A DNA stretch of 64,000 bases. Origin: Bacteroidia bacterium. GTDB lineage: Bacteria > Bacteroidota > Bacteroidia > Bacteroidales > GWA2-32-17. The stretch is taken from the NCBI GenBank assembly GCA_016218155.1, contig JACREQ010000046.1:62001-126000 (forward strand), given 5' to 3'. The notes under the pieces were generated by a model. It was given only the letters and a program-made list of their open reading frames with translations. It was not told the origin of the DNA and did not search any database. Made by a program: the position numbers and the translations under genes. This document shows positions 35,723-44,546 of the stretch, piece by piece (within the stretch, counting starts at the first letter, position 1; every line of letters starts with the position of its first letter).

Positions 35723-38494
35723 ATGAAAAAAATAGCTATACTTTTTTTGACATGTATGTCATTTGTAAATTTAATTTTAGCTCAATCTCCACAGTCTTTT
35801 CATTACCAGTGTGTTGTTCGCGATGCATTGGGAAATGTTTTGAGCAATCAATCTGTTAGTTTTCAATTAAGTATTATATCAGGCACTTCAACAGGCAATG
35901 TTGAATTTATGGAAACTCATGTTGGTATAACAAACCAATTTGGAGTTGTGAATTTAATGGTTGGTAATGGTGTAGTTTCAGTAGGAGATTTATCTTTAGT
36001 AAACTGGGGTGGTGCAAATCATTACTTAAAAGTAGAAGCCAATTTAGGCAGTGGATACATCGACATGGGAACCACTCAATTATTATCTGTTCCATATGCT
36101 TTGTACTCTGAAAATTCTGGTGATACATTATGGGTTAAAAATGGTTCAAACATTTATAATTCAAATTCAGGAAATGTTGGTGTAGGTATTAATAACCCGA
36201 TTGGTAAAATGGTTGTTAAAGGCGATGCTACTGCACTGCCAACTGATCCATTATTTGAAGTAAAAAATGCAGCTGGTCAAACTGTGTTTGTTGTTTATCC
36301 CGATAGCGTTCATATTTATGTTAAAGATGAAGGTGCAAAATCAAATAAAGGAGGTTTTGCAGTTAGCGGTAGAAATAGCTCAAAAGCTATTACAAATAAC
36401 TATTTAACTGTTGATCCTGATATTACAAGAATTTACACTGGCGATACTATCGGAGGTTTTGGTGTTGAGAATATCGGAAGTACTAGTTCTACAAGTTATA
36501 TGCATCTTAATCCTAGTAATTATTTTATCGGACATGGTTCAGGACAGAATATTGTAAATGGAATTTATAATAATGTTATGGGTTATATGGCTGGTGCAAG
36601 TTTAACAAATGGCTCGAATAATTCTATTATCGGATATCGTGCCGGTCAAAATCTTACTATTGGTGGCAGTAATATTATAATTGGTTATGAAGCAGCAACA
36701 AATTCTGCTGATATGATCTATAATACCATTATGGGATATAGGTCTGGTTACCAGTTAACAAGTTGTCAGCAGAATGTTATGATTGGATATGAAACAGGCT
36801 TTTCAACAACTACTGGTTCTTTAAATACAGCAGTAGGTTCATTTGCACTTCATAACAATATATCTGGTTCTTCTAATGTTGCAGTTGGAAATAATGCAAT
36901 GTATTCGAATACAGTTGGTACTAATAATACTGCTATTGGTAGTAATACTTTAATGTTAAATACCTCAGGATCTCAAAATACAGCAGTGGGTCAAGGAACT
37001 TTAAATAATAATACTATAGGGTCAAGAAACTCTGCATTTGGTTTATATTCAATGTATAGTAATACTATTGGTGAAGATAATACCGCAATTGGAACTAGCA
37101 CCTTATATATGAATACCGAAGGTCTAAATAATACTGCATTAGGTTCAGGTGCACTTTTAAATAATACATCTGGAGACTATAATGTTGCAATAGGTGCTTA
37201 TGCGCTTCAACATAGTAATGCAAGTTACAATACTGCAATTGGAAATTTCTCGTTAAATGAAAATACAACAGGAGAATGGAATACCGCTATTGGGGAAAGT
37301 ACTTTGCGGTATAATACAATTGGTCATGATAATTTAGGAACTGGCTTTAGTGCTTTAATGATGAATTCAACAGGGAATAGTAATTCGGCATATGGTAATT
37401 ATGCGTTAATTAATAATTTAACAGGTAGTTATAATACAGCTATAGGTAGTTCTGCATTAAATAATAATTCCACAGGTATAGAGAATACTGCTGTTGGAAC
37501 TTCAGCACAGTTAAATAATACAAGCGGTAATTATAATACTGCAGTTGGTATGAATGCTTCCAGAGCCAATACAACCGGAAATGCTAATATCTCTATTGGA
37601 CATAGTACTATGTATAATTCAGGATCAGGCTCCCGAAATATTGCTATCGGAAATTCTGCATTATACAATAACACCGCAAGTGATAATGTCGCAATTGGAG
37701 ATATTGCAATGCGTCTTAATACATCTGGAAATACAAATACCTCAGTAGGGAAAAGTTCGATGGTTCAGAATACCACTGGATCAAACAATGCAGCTTTTGG
37801 ATCTTATTCACTTTATGCTAACTCTACAGGTAATTACAATCTTGCAATAGGTCCAATGGCTTTGTATAATTGCGAAAATTCGAATGAAAATGTAGCAGTA
37901 GGTTATTATTCGCTGTATAATGTTACAACCGGAAATGAAAATACCGCTGTAGGAAAAGATGCAGGACCAGCTGTTGCAGGTAGTGGTTTGTGGAGTACTG
38001 TAGCACTGGGATATTTAGCAAGACCAACAACCGATTTTCAGGCTGTAATTGGAAATGTTTGGATGACTAGTATTGGAGGGTATGTTGGTTGGTCAAATCT
38101 TTCTGATGGAAGATTTAAAACTAATGTAAAAGATGATGTTCATGGTCTTGACTTTATTTTAAAATTAAAACCTGTTACTTATAATCTTGATATTAATGGG
38201 TTATCGTCGCATTTAGGGAACGAATTTAATATTGAAGATGCAAAACGTTCAGGTAAAGAAAATATGAGATATACAGGCTTTGTTGCTCAGGATGTTGAGA
38301 AAATTGCTAATGAACTGAATTTTGATTTTAGTGGAATTGATAAACCTAAAAATGCAAATGGTCATTATGCGTTGCGATATGCAGAATTTGTTGTTCCAAT
38401 TATTAAAGCAATGCAAGAGCAACAGAAACAAATTGAAGACCTTAAGAAACAAATTGAAGATTTAAAATCAATTGTAAATAATACTCAGAAATAG
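35723..38494 (+). CDS. Array gene 4: fibre protein with the longest bead-like head
   Basis: The 923-residue product goes straight from the N-terminal domain (to about 133) to the middle module (from about 161, 'KGDATALP ... VHIYVKD ... SNKGGF' subtype), with no strand or collagen linkers. Nearly 500 residues (about 270-770) are then head repeats, mostly the NTAIGSNTLMLNTSGSQNTA type. S74 starts at SDGRFK (Ser794) with YTGFVAQDVEKIANELNFDF, and the end is a strong coiled coil (QEQQKQIEDLKKQIEDLK). Its S74 domain pairs with that of array gene 5. The relative lack of linkers suggests a short stalk with a large head. Confidence 0.88.
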   Translation: MKKIAILFLTCMSFVNLILAQSPQSFHYQCVVRDALGNVLSNQSVSFQLSIISGTSTGNVEFMETHVGITNQFGVVNLMVGNGVVSVGDLSLVNWGGANHYLKVEANLGSGYIDMGTTQLLSVPYALYSENSGDTLWVKNGSNIYNSNSGNVGVGINNPIGKMVVKGDATALPTDPLFEVKNAAGQTVFVVYPDSVHIYVKDEGAKSNKGGFAVSGRNSSKAITNNYLTVDPDITRIYTGDTIGGFGVENIGSTSSTSYMHLNPSNYFIGHGSGQNIVNGIYNNVMGYMAGASLTNGSNNSIIGYRAGQNLTIGGSNIIIGYEAATNSADMIYNTIMGYRSGYQLTSCQQNVMIGYETGFSTTTGSLNTAVGSFALHNNISGSSNVAVGNNAMYSNTVGTNNTAIGSNTLMLNTSGSQNTAVGQGTLNNNTIGSRNSAFGLYSMYSNTIGEDNTAIGTSTLYMNTEGLNNTALGSGALLNNTSGDYNVAIGAYALQHSNASYNTAIGNFSLNENTTGEWNTAIGESTLRYNTIGHDNLGTGFSALMMNSTGNSNSAYGNYALINNLTGSYNTAIGSSALNNNSTGIENTAVGTSAQLNNTSGNYNTAVGMNASRANTTGNANISIGHSTMYNSGSGSRNIAIGNSALYNNTASDNVAIGDIAMRLNTSGNTNTSVGKSSMVQNTTGSNNAAFGSYSLYANSTGNYNLAIGPMALYNCENSNENVAVGYYSLYNVTTGNENTAVGKDAGPAVAGSGLWSTVALGYLARPTTDFQAVIGNVWMTSIGGYVGWSNLSDGRFKTNVKDDVHGLDFILKLKPVTYNLDINGLSSHLGNEFNIEDAKRSGKENMRYTGFVAQDVEKIANELNFDFSGIDKPKNANGHYALRYAEFVVPIIKAMQEQQKQIEDLKKQIEDLKSIVNNTQK

Positions 38495-38514
38495 CTTGTA
38501 GGTCAAGCTGTTTT
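38493..38514 (+). terminator. Weak hairpin at the end of array gene 4
   Basis: A 6-bp stem (AGCTTG 38493-38498 with CAAGCT 38504-38509) overlaps the stop codon and is followed by TTTT. It is short and may not terminate efficiently. Confidence 0.3.
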
Positions 38515-38591
38515 GTTCATTATTGGTTAAAGCTTGTTTCTAAATGGGAATTATTTTTCAACAATATTTTATTATATAGAAGAATTTATCG

Positions 38592-38633
38592 AAATTTGTG
38601 TTAAATAACATATTTGTAATTTAACACAAATTT
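38592..38633. promoter_or_regulatory. 15-bp perfect inverted repeat before array gene 5
   Basis: Arms 38592-38606 and 38619-38633 (AAATTTGTGTTAAAT and its complement) are separated by 12 nt, and the right arm ends 2 nt before the ATG. A near-match to the -7 element (CATATTTG) lies in the spacer. It could be an operator or a leader hairpin that masks the start codon. Confidence 0.5.
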
Positions 38634-38635
38634 AA

Positions 38636-41143
38636 ATGAGAAAAGTTTTTTTTCTGCTAATAATTACATTTATTAGTACCGATTTTATTTTCGCACAAGC
38701 TCCTCAATCATTCCAATATCAGGCTGTTATTCGTGATGCTAGTGGGAATGTGCTTCAGTCTCAATCTGTAAATTTTAAATTAAGTATTATTTCAGGTTCT
38801 GTTTCAGGAACTGTTGAATATGTTGAAAATCATAATTCCGTTACAAATCAATTTGGAATTGTGACCTTAAATGTTGGTTTAGGTTTGCCGGTAACTGGAA
38901 TATTTTCTTCAATTAACTGGTCAGCATCGTCACACTTTATTAAAGTTGAAGCGGATCCAGCCGGTGGAACAAGTTATTTAGATATGGGAACTACACAGTT
39001 ATTGAGCGTTCCATATGCATTATATGCCGAAACATCAGGCAATGCAGGACAAACATATACATCAGGAAGTGGCATTGATATTACAGGTAATGTTATAACA
39101 AATACAGCACCCGATCAAACTGTTAATTTAACACAGGCTGGAGCTACAACAATTACTGGAACATATCCAAACTTTACAATTTCAAGTACTGATAACAATT
39201 CAACTTATACTGCTGGTACTGGAATAAATTTAACAGGAACAACTATTACAAATACTTCACCTGATCAAACAGTTTCTTTAACCCAGGGTGGTGCCACTAC
39301 TATTAGCGGAACATATCCAAACTTTACAATTAGTAGTACCGATTTAAATTCTGGAACACCCGGTGGTTTAAATAAAACAATTCAATTTAATAATTCAGGT
39401 ACTTTTGGTGGAAATACAAATTTTGTATGGGATAATTCAAACGAAAGATTAGGTGTTGGTACAACCAGTCCATTGGGCAGAATGGTGGTTCAGGGAAGTG
39501 CAACAGCTTTAGCTACAGAGCCACTTTTTGAAGTAAAAAATAAAGCAGGACAAACAGTTTTTGTTGTTTACGAAGACAGCGTTAATGTATATGTTAACGA
39601 TGATGCTATACAATCTAATCGTGGAGGATTTGCTGTTAGTGGTAGAAATAACTCAAAAGCAATAACAAATAATTACCTAAGAGTCACTCCTGACAACACT
39701 AGAATTCATACTGGTGATTCATTAACCGGCTTTGGTGTTTCTGATTTAAACGGTGGTCCAACTGCAAATTATATGCAAATGACTCCTAAAAACTATTTTA
39801 TTGGCCATGAGGCTGGAAAAGAGTTAACATTAAACACAGCAAATACAGGAAAGTACAATTCATTTATTGGTTATCAAAGTGGTTATAGTAATACATCGGG
39901 TATAAAAAATTATTTTATTGGATATCGCTCAGGATTTAACAATTTATCTGGAAATAGCAACATTTTTATTGGAGATAGTGTGGGATACTCAAATACATCA
40001 GGTTTTAAAAATATTTTCATAGGAAACAGCACCGGCTTTGCAAACACAAATGGATATTCTAATGTTTTTATGGGTCATAAATCTGGCTATTCAAATATTT
40101 CCGGATATGATAACGTTTTTATTGGTGACCATGCAGGATACGGAAATACAATAGGCTTTTACAATGTTTACATAGGTTACAATACAGGTTACTCTACAAC
40201 TTCAGGTAGTTATAACACAGCGCAAGGGTATAAGTCATTATATTCTAACACAACTGGTGAAACTAATACAGCAACTGGATTTCAAGCATTACAAGATAAT
40301 ACAACCGGATCAAACAATATTGCAATTGGAGTTAATGCAATGCAACATAATAATACCGGATTCCTAAATTTGGCCATTGGTAACTATTCATTGAATAACA
40401 ATTTTGATGGTTATTCAAATGTTGCGTTTGGATCTTATGCACTCTGGGTAAATAATAATGGATATCAAAACACAGCTATTGGATCTGGTTCTTTATATAA
40501 TAATTCAAGTGGTTATTATAATACTTCAGTTGGAGCGAGTACTCTAAACCAGAACATTACAGGCTTCTACAATACTGCACTAGGATATAACTCAAATGTA
40601 ATATCCGATGGACTATCAAATACAACAGCATTAGGATTTAATGCAATGACAACAGCTAGTAACCAAGTACGTATTGGAAATTGGGATGTAACTAGTATTG
40701 GTGGGTTTACAGATTGGTCCAATATTTCAGATAAAAGATTTAAAAAAGATATTAAAAACAATGTACCAGGTCTAGATTTTATTTTAAAATTAGAGCCAGT
40801 AACATATCATTTGGATATTGAAAATATAGCAAATTACTTTAATTCTCCTGATTCAATTAGAATAAAAGATTCTGAAATTTTTAAAGGTAATATATTGCAA
40901 ACAGGATTTATTGCTCAAGATGTTGAAAAAGCTGCTAATGAATTAGGGTTTGATTTTAGTGGGGTTGATAAGCCAAAAAATAAAAATGATTTCTATGGAC
41001 TTAGATATGCAGAATTTACAGTCCCTTTAGTAAAAGCAGTGCAGGAATTAAATGAAAAATTAATAAAAGAAAATGAAGAACAAAAAATAGTAATTGAAAA
41101 ACTAATTCAAAGAATTGAAAAAATAGAAAATAACATAAAATAA
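38636..41143 (+). CDS. Array gene 5: fibre protein, S74 domain
   Basis: The 835-residue product has two or three strand linkers (about 140-255; the sequence is shared almost unchanged with array gene 6). The middle module (from about 280) is the 'QGSATALA ... VNVYVND ... SNRGGF' subtype. A moderate head (about 395-675) opens with the FIGYQSGYSN type and ends with the NTAIGSGSLY type. S74 begins at SDKRFK (Ser698) and continues LQTGFIAQDVEKAANELGFD; the coiled coil ends IEKLIQRIEKIEN. Only 2 nt separate its stop from the next start, so genes 5 and 6 form one translationally linked unit. Confidence 0.88.
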   Translation: MRKVFFLLIITFISTDFIFAQAPQSFQYQAVIRDASGNVLQSQSVNFKLSIISGSVSGTVEYVENHNSVTNQFGIVTLNVGLGLPVTGIFSSINWSASSHFIKVEADPAGGTSYLDMGTTQLLSVPYALYAETSGNAGQTYTSGSGIDITGNVITNTAPDQTVNLTQAGATTITGTYPNFTISSTDNNSTYTAGTGINLTGTTITNTSPDQTVSLTQGGATTISGTYPNFTISSTDLNSGTPGGLNKTIQFNNSGTFGGNTNFVWDNSNERLGVGTTSPLGRMVVQGSATALATEPLFEVKNKAGQTVFVVYEDSVNVYVNDDAIQSNRGGFAVSGRNNSKAITNNYLRVTPDNTRIHTGDSLTGFGVSDLNGGPTANYMQMTPKNYFIGHEAGKELTLNTANTGKYNSFIGYQSGYSNTSGIKNYFIGYRSGFNNLSGNSNIFIGDSVGYSNTSGFKNIFIGNSTGFANTNGYSNVFMGHKSGYSNISGYDNVFIGDHAGYGNTIGFYNVYIGYNTGYSTTSGSYNTAQGYKSLYSNTTGETNTATGFQALQDNTTGSNNIAIGVNAMQHNNTGFLNLAIGNYSLNNNFDGYSNVAFGSYALWVNNNGYQNTAIGSGSLYNNSSGYYNTSVGASTLNQNITGFYNTALGYNSNVISDGLSNTTALGFNAMTTASNQVRIGNWDVTSIGGFTDWSNISDKRFKKDIKNNVPGLDFILKLEPVTYHLDIENIANYFNSPDSIRIKDSEIFKGNILQTGFIAQDVEKAANELGFDFSGVDKPKNKNDFYGLRYAEFTVPLVKAVQELNEKLIKENEEQKIVIEKLIQRIEKIENNIK

Positions 41144-41145
41144 CC

Positions 41146-44100
41146 ATGAAAAAAACTCTTATTTCAAGCATTTTAATAATGCTTTCAATGCTGTTGTTTG
41201 CTCAGTCTCCTCAGTCTTTCCTATATCAGGCTGTAGTTCGCGATGCATCTGGTATTGCAATGGCAAATCAAACTGTAAGCTTTCAGATTAGTATTATCTC
41301 CGGATCAATAAATGGGACAGTTGATTATATCGAAACCCATACAGCAACTACAAATGCTTTCGGAATTGTAACCCTTTCTATTGGAAGTGGCAATACTACC
41401 GGAAATTTTGCAGGTATTAGCTGGGGTAGTGCTGTACACTTTATTAAGGTTGAAGCCGATCCCCTTGGAGGAACAAGTTACATAGATATGGGAACTACAC
41501 AGTTATTGAGTGTTCCATATGCATTATATGCCGAAACATCAGGCAATGCAGGACAAACTTATACATCCGGAACTGGCATTGATATTACAGGCAATGTTAT
41601 AACAAATACAACTCCTGATCAGACTGTTGTTATAAACTCCGGAACTGGAACAAGCGTTACAGGTACATACCCTAATTTTACAATAAATAATACACAACCT
41701 GATCAAACTGTAAACTTAACAGGAGCAGGTTCTACATCTGTAAGTGGTACATATCCTAATTTTTTAATTACATCTACTGGTGGAACTGTTCCTTACACTG
41801 CTGGTAGCGGAATAGATGTAACAGGAACAACAATAAGTAATACAGCACCCGATCAAACTGTTAATTTAACACAGGCTGGAGCTACAACAATTACTGGAAC
41901 ATATCCTAATTTTACTATTTCAAGTACTGATAACAATACAACATACACTGCAGGAACTGGAATAAATGTTACAGGTACAACAATTTCAAATACAGCTCCA
42001 GACCAAACAGTAACTTTAACTCAAGGTGGTGCAACAACAGTAACAGGAACATATCCAAATTTTACAATTTCAAGTACAGATAATAATACAACATATACTG
42101 CTGGATCTGGCTTAAGTTTAACAGGTACAACATTTTCTAACACATCTCCCGATCAGACTGTAACAATGGTAAATGGAACAGGGATTACTATTACCGGATC
42201 TTATCCGACATTCACGGTTACTAACTCTAGTCCAAATGCCACTCATACCGGCGATGTAACAGGTGCAGGCGCTTTAACAATTGCTAACAATGCTGTAACA
42301 ACATCTAAAATTGCTGATGGAAGTGTTACTGCAGTAAAGCTTAATTCAATGTCTGCAACAAACGGGCAAGCATTAAAATTTAATGGAACAAACTGGGCTC
42401 CTGCTACAGATAACAATACAACTTATACTGCTGGTACTGGTATAAATGTTACAGGAACAACAATTACAAACACCTCACCAGATCAGACTGTTTCTTTAAC
42501 TCAGGGTGGTGCCACTACTATTAGCGGAACATATCCAAACTTTACAATTAGTAGTACCGATTTAAATTCCGGTACCCCCGGTGGTTTAAATAAAACAATT
42601 CAATTTAATAACTCAGGTTCGTTCGGAGGAAATACAAACTTTGTATGGGATAATTCAAACGAAAGATTAGGTGTTGGTACAACCAGTCCACTAGGTAGAA
42701 TGGTGGTTCAGGGAAGTGCAACAGCTTTAGCTACAGAGCCACTTTTTGAAGTGAAAAATAAAGCGGGACAAACAGTTTTTGTTGTTTATGAAGACAGCGT
42801 AAATGTTTTTGTTAACGACGATGCTATTCAGGCTAACAGAGGAGGTTTTGCTGTAAGTGGAAGAAATAGCGCAAAAGCACTCACACATAATTATTTGCAT
42901 GTCACGCCTGACAGTACTAGAGTTTTTACGGCTAACCCTTCTGCAGGATTTGGTGTTTGTAATATTAGTACAGGAACTTCTACAAGTTATATGAATCTTA
43001 CTCCTGATAATTATTTTATTGGACATCAGGCAGGTGATGCAATAACAACCGGTATCTATAATTCTTTTATTGGATATCAATCGGGTTTAAATAATAATAC
43101 TGGAAGTAATAACTTGTTTTTTGGATATAAGTCAGGAGCATTAAATACACTTGGTTTAAGTAATGTTTTTATTGGTAATGTTGTTGGATATACTAACTCT
43201 GCAGGTGGAAATAATGTTTTTATCGGCGATAGTGCAGGATATTATAACACAACAAGTAGCTATAGTGTATTTTTGGGTAAGGGAACTGGTAAAGGTAATA
43301 CAACCGGTCAGTATAATTCATTTCTTGGATATCAGTCGGGTTATAAAAATGGTGCAGGTACTTATAATGTTTTTATGGGATATCGTGCTGGATATAGTAA
43401 TACTGTAAGTTATAATACTTTTATCGGATTTCAGTCCGGATTGAAAAATACTACAGGTACTTATAATTCATTTATTGGATATGAATCAGGAAAAGAAAAT
43501 GTTGATGGAAGTTATAATGTTGCAATAGGTAAAAGTGCTTTTACAGCCAATGTGTCAGGCGGATTAAATGTAGCTATTGGTTATGATGCATTAAATAGTA
43601 ATACAACTGGTTTTACTAATGTTGCATGTGGATGGGGTGCAATGAATTCAAATACCTCTGGACAGGATAATGTTGGTATTGGAACTGTAGCAATGGGTTA
43701 TAATATTAATGGAGGGTCAAATACTTCAATAGGTGCTTTTTCTACTTCATATAACACTGCAGGAAATAATCTTGTTGCTCTAGGATATCAGTCACTAAGA
43801 GGAAATACAATAGGAAATAACAATACAGCATTGGGAGTGGGTTCATTGTGGGCAAATACAACAGGATCAAATAATACTGCCATTGGTTATAATTCATATA
43901 GTACTGGTATATATTCAAACTCAACAGCATTAGGTGCAAATTCAATTATTAGTCAAAATAATAAAGTAAGAATTGGAGATGCCACAGTTACCGTAATTGA
44001 AGGTCAGGTTGCATATACTTTTCCTTCTGATGCAAGATTTAAAAATAATATAACAGAAGATGTAAAAGGGTTGGATTTTATAACAAAATTAAGACCAGTT

Positions 44101-44460
44101 GAATATAACTTTGATACTCGTAAATTTGATGAATTTATTATGCAGGATATGTCTGATAGTTTGCGTAAAGCAATTATGAGCAAAAAGAATTATAGCGAAT
44201 CGTCAAATATAAGACAAACAGGTTTTATAGCTCAGGAGGTAGAACAGGCTGCTAAAGAAAGTGGTTATGATTTCAATGGATTGCATAAGCCCGAAAATGA
44301 CAAGGATAATTATAGTGTAGCTTATTCTTTATTTACTGTACCTTTGGTAAAAGCTGTTCAGGAACAGCAAATTATTATTCAAAAACAACAGAATGATATC
44401 GATTTTTTAAAGAAACAATTAGATGAATTAAATAATAAGATTAAAGAGTTTCAAAAATAA
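41146..44460 (+). CDS. Array gene 6: fibre protein with many strand linkers
   Basis: The 1104-residue product carries the most strand linkers of the array (five YTAGTGINVTGTTISNTAP-type units plus the SKIADGSVTAVKLNSM block, about 140-500). The middle module starts at about 518 ('QGSATALA ... VNVFVND ... ANRGGF'). The head (about 625-940) is mixed. S74 starts at SDARFK (Ser961) with RQTGFIAQEVEQAAKESGYD, and the coiled coil is long (IIIQKQQNDIDFLKKQLDEL). The DNA of its linker and middle module is nearly identical in places to gene 5 (68-bp exact tract), while its S74 matches gene 2, so it looks mosaic. Confidence 0.88.
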   Translation: MKKTLISSILIMLSMLLFAQSPQSFLYQAVVRDASGIAMANQTVSFQISIISGSINGTVDYIETHTATTNAFGIVTLSIGSGNTTGNFAGISWGSAVHFIKVEADPLGGTSYIDMGTTQLLSVPYALYAETSGNAGQTYTSGTGIDITGNVITNTTPDQTVVINSGTGTSVTGTYPNFTINNTQPDQTVNLTGAGSTSVSGTYPNFLITSTGGTVPYTAGSGIDVTGTTISNTAPDQTVNLTQAGATTITGTYPNFTISSTDNNTTYTAGTGINVTGTTISNTAPDQTVTLTQGGATTVTGTYPNFTISSTDNNTTYTAGSGLSLTGTTFSNTSPDQTVTMVNGTGITITGSYPTFTVTNSSPNATHTGDVTGAGALTIANNAVTTSKIADGSVTAVKLNSMSATNGQALKFNGTNWAPATDNNTTYTAGTGINVTGTTITNTSPDQTVSLTQGGATTISGTYPNFTISSTDLNSGTPGGLNKTIQFNNSGSFGGNTNFVWDNSNERLGVGTTSPLGRMVVQGSATALATEPLFEVKNKAGQTVFVVYEDSVNVFVNDDAIQANRGGFAVSGRNSAKALTHNYLHVTPDSTRVFTANPSAGFGVCNISTGTSTSYMNLTPDNYFIGHQAGDAITTGIYNSFIGYQSGLNNNTGSNNLFFGYKSGALNTLGLSNVFIGNVVGYTNSAGGNNVFIGDSAGYYNTTSSYSVFLGKGTGKGNTTGQYNSFLGYQSGYKNGAGTYNVFMGYRAGYSNTVSYNTFIGFQSGLKNTTGTYNSFIGYESGKENVDGSYNVAIGKSAFTANVSGGLNVAIGYDALNSNTTGFTNVACGWGAMNSNTSGQDNVGIGTVAMGYNINGGSNTSIGAFSTSYNTAGNNLVALGYQSLRGNTIGNNNTALGVGSLWANTTGSNNTAIGYNSYSTGIYSNSTALGANSIISQNNKVRIGDATVTVIEGQVAYTFPSDARFKNNITEDVKGLDFITKLRPVEYNFDTRKFDEFIMQDMSDSLRKAIMSKKNYSESSNIRQTGFIAQEVEQAAKESGYDFNGLHKPENDKDNYSVAYSLFTVPLVKAVQEQQIIIQKQQNDIDFLKKQLDELNNKIKEFQK

Positions 44461-44477
44461 TTTGCTTTATTTTTTAC

Positions 44478-44518
44478 AAAAATCCTATTAATAAATATTT
44501 AATTAATAGGATTTTTTT
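44478..44518 (+). terminator. Terminator after array gene 6
   Basis: A perfect 15-bp stem (44478-44492 with 44502-44516) runs into a T7 stretch. It separates units 5-6 and 7-8. Confidence 0.85.
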
Positions 44519-44546
44519 AAATTTACATTAAACTTGAATTTAAGCT

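Noticed and set aside
42727-43080. 117-codon minus-strand open frame inside array gene 6
   Set aside because: It mirrors the conserved middle module of gene 6; no start context or recognisable domain.
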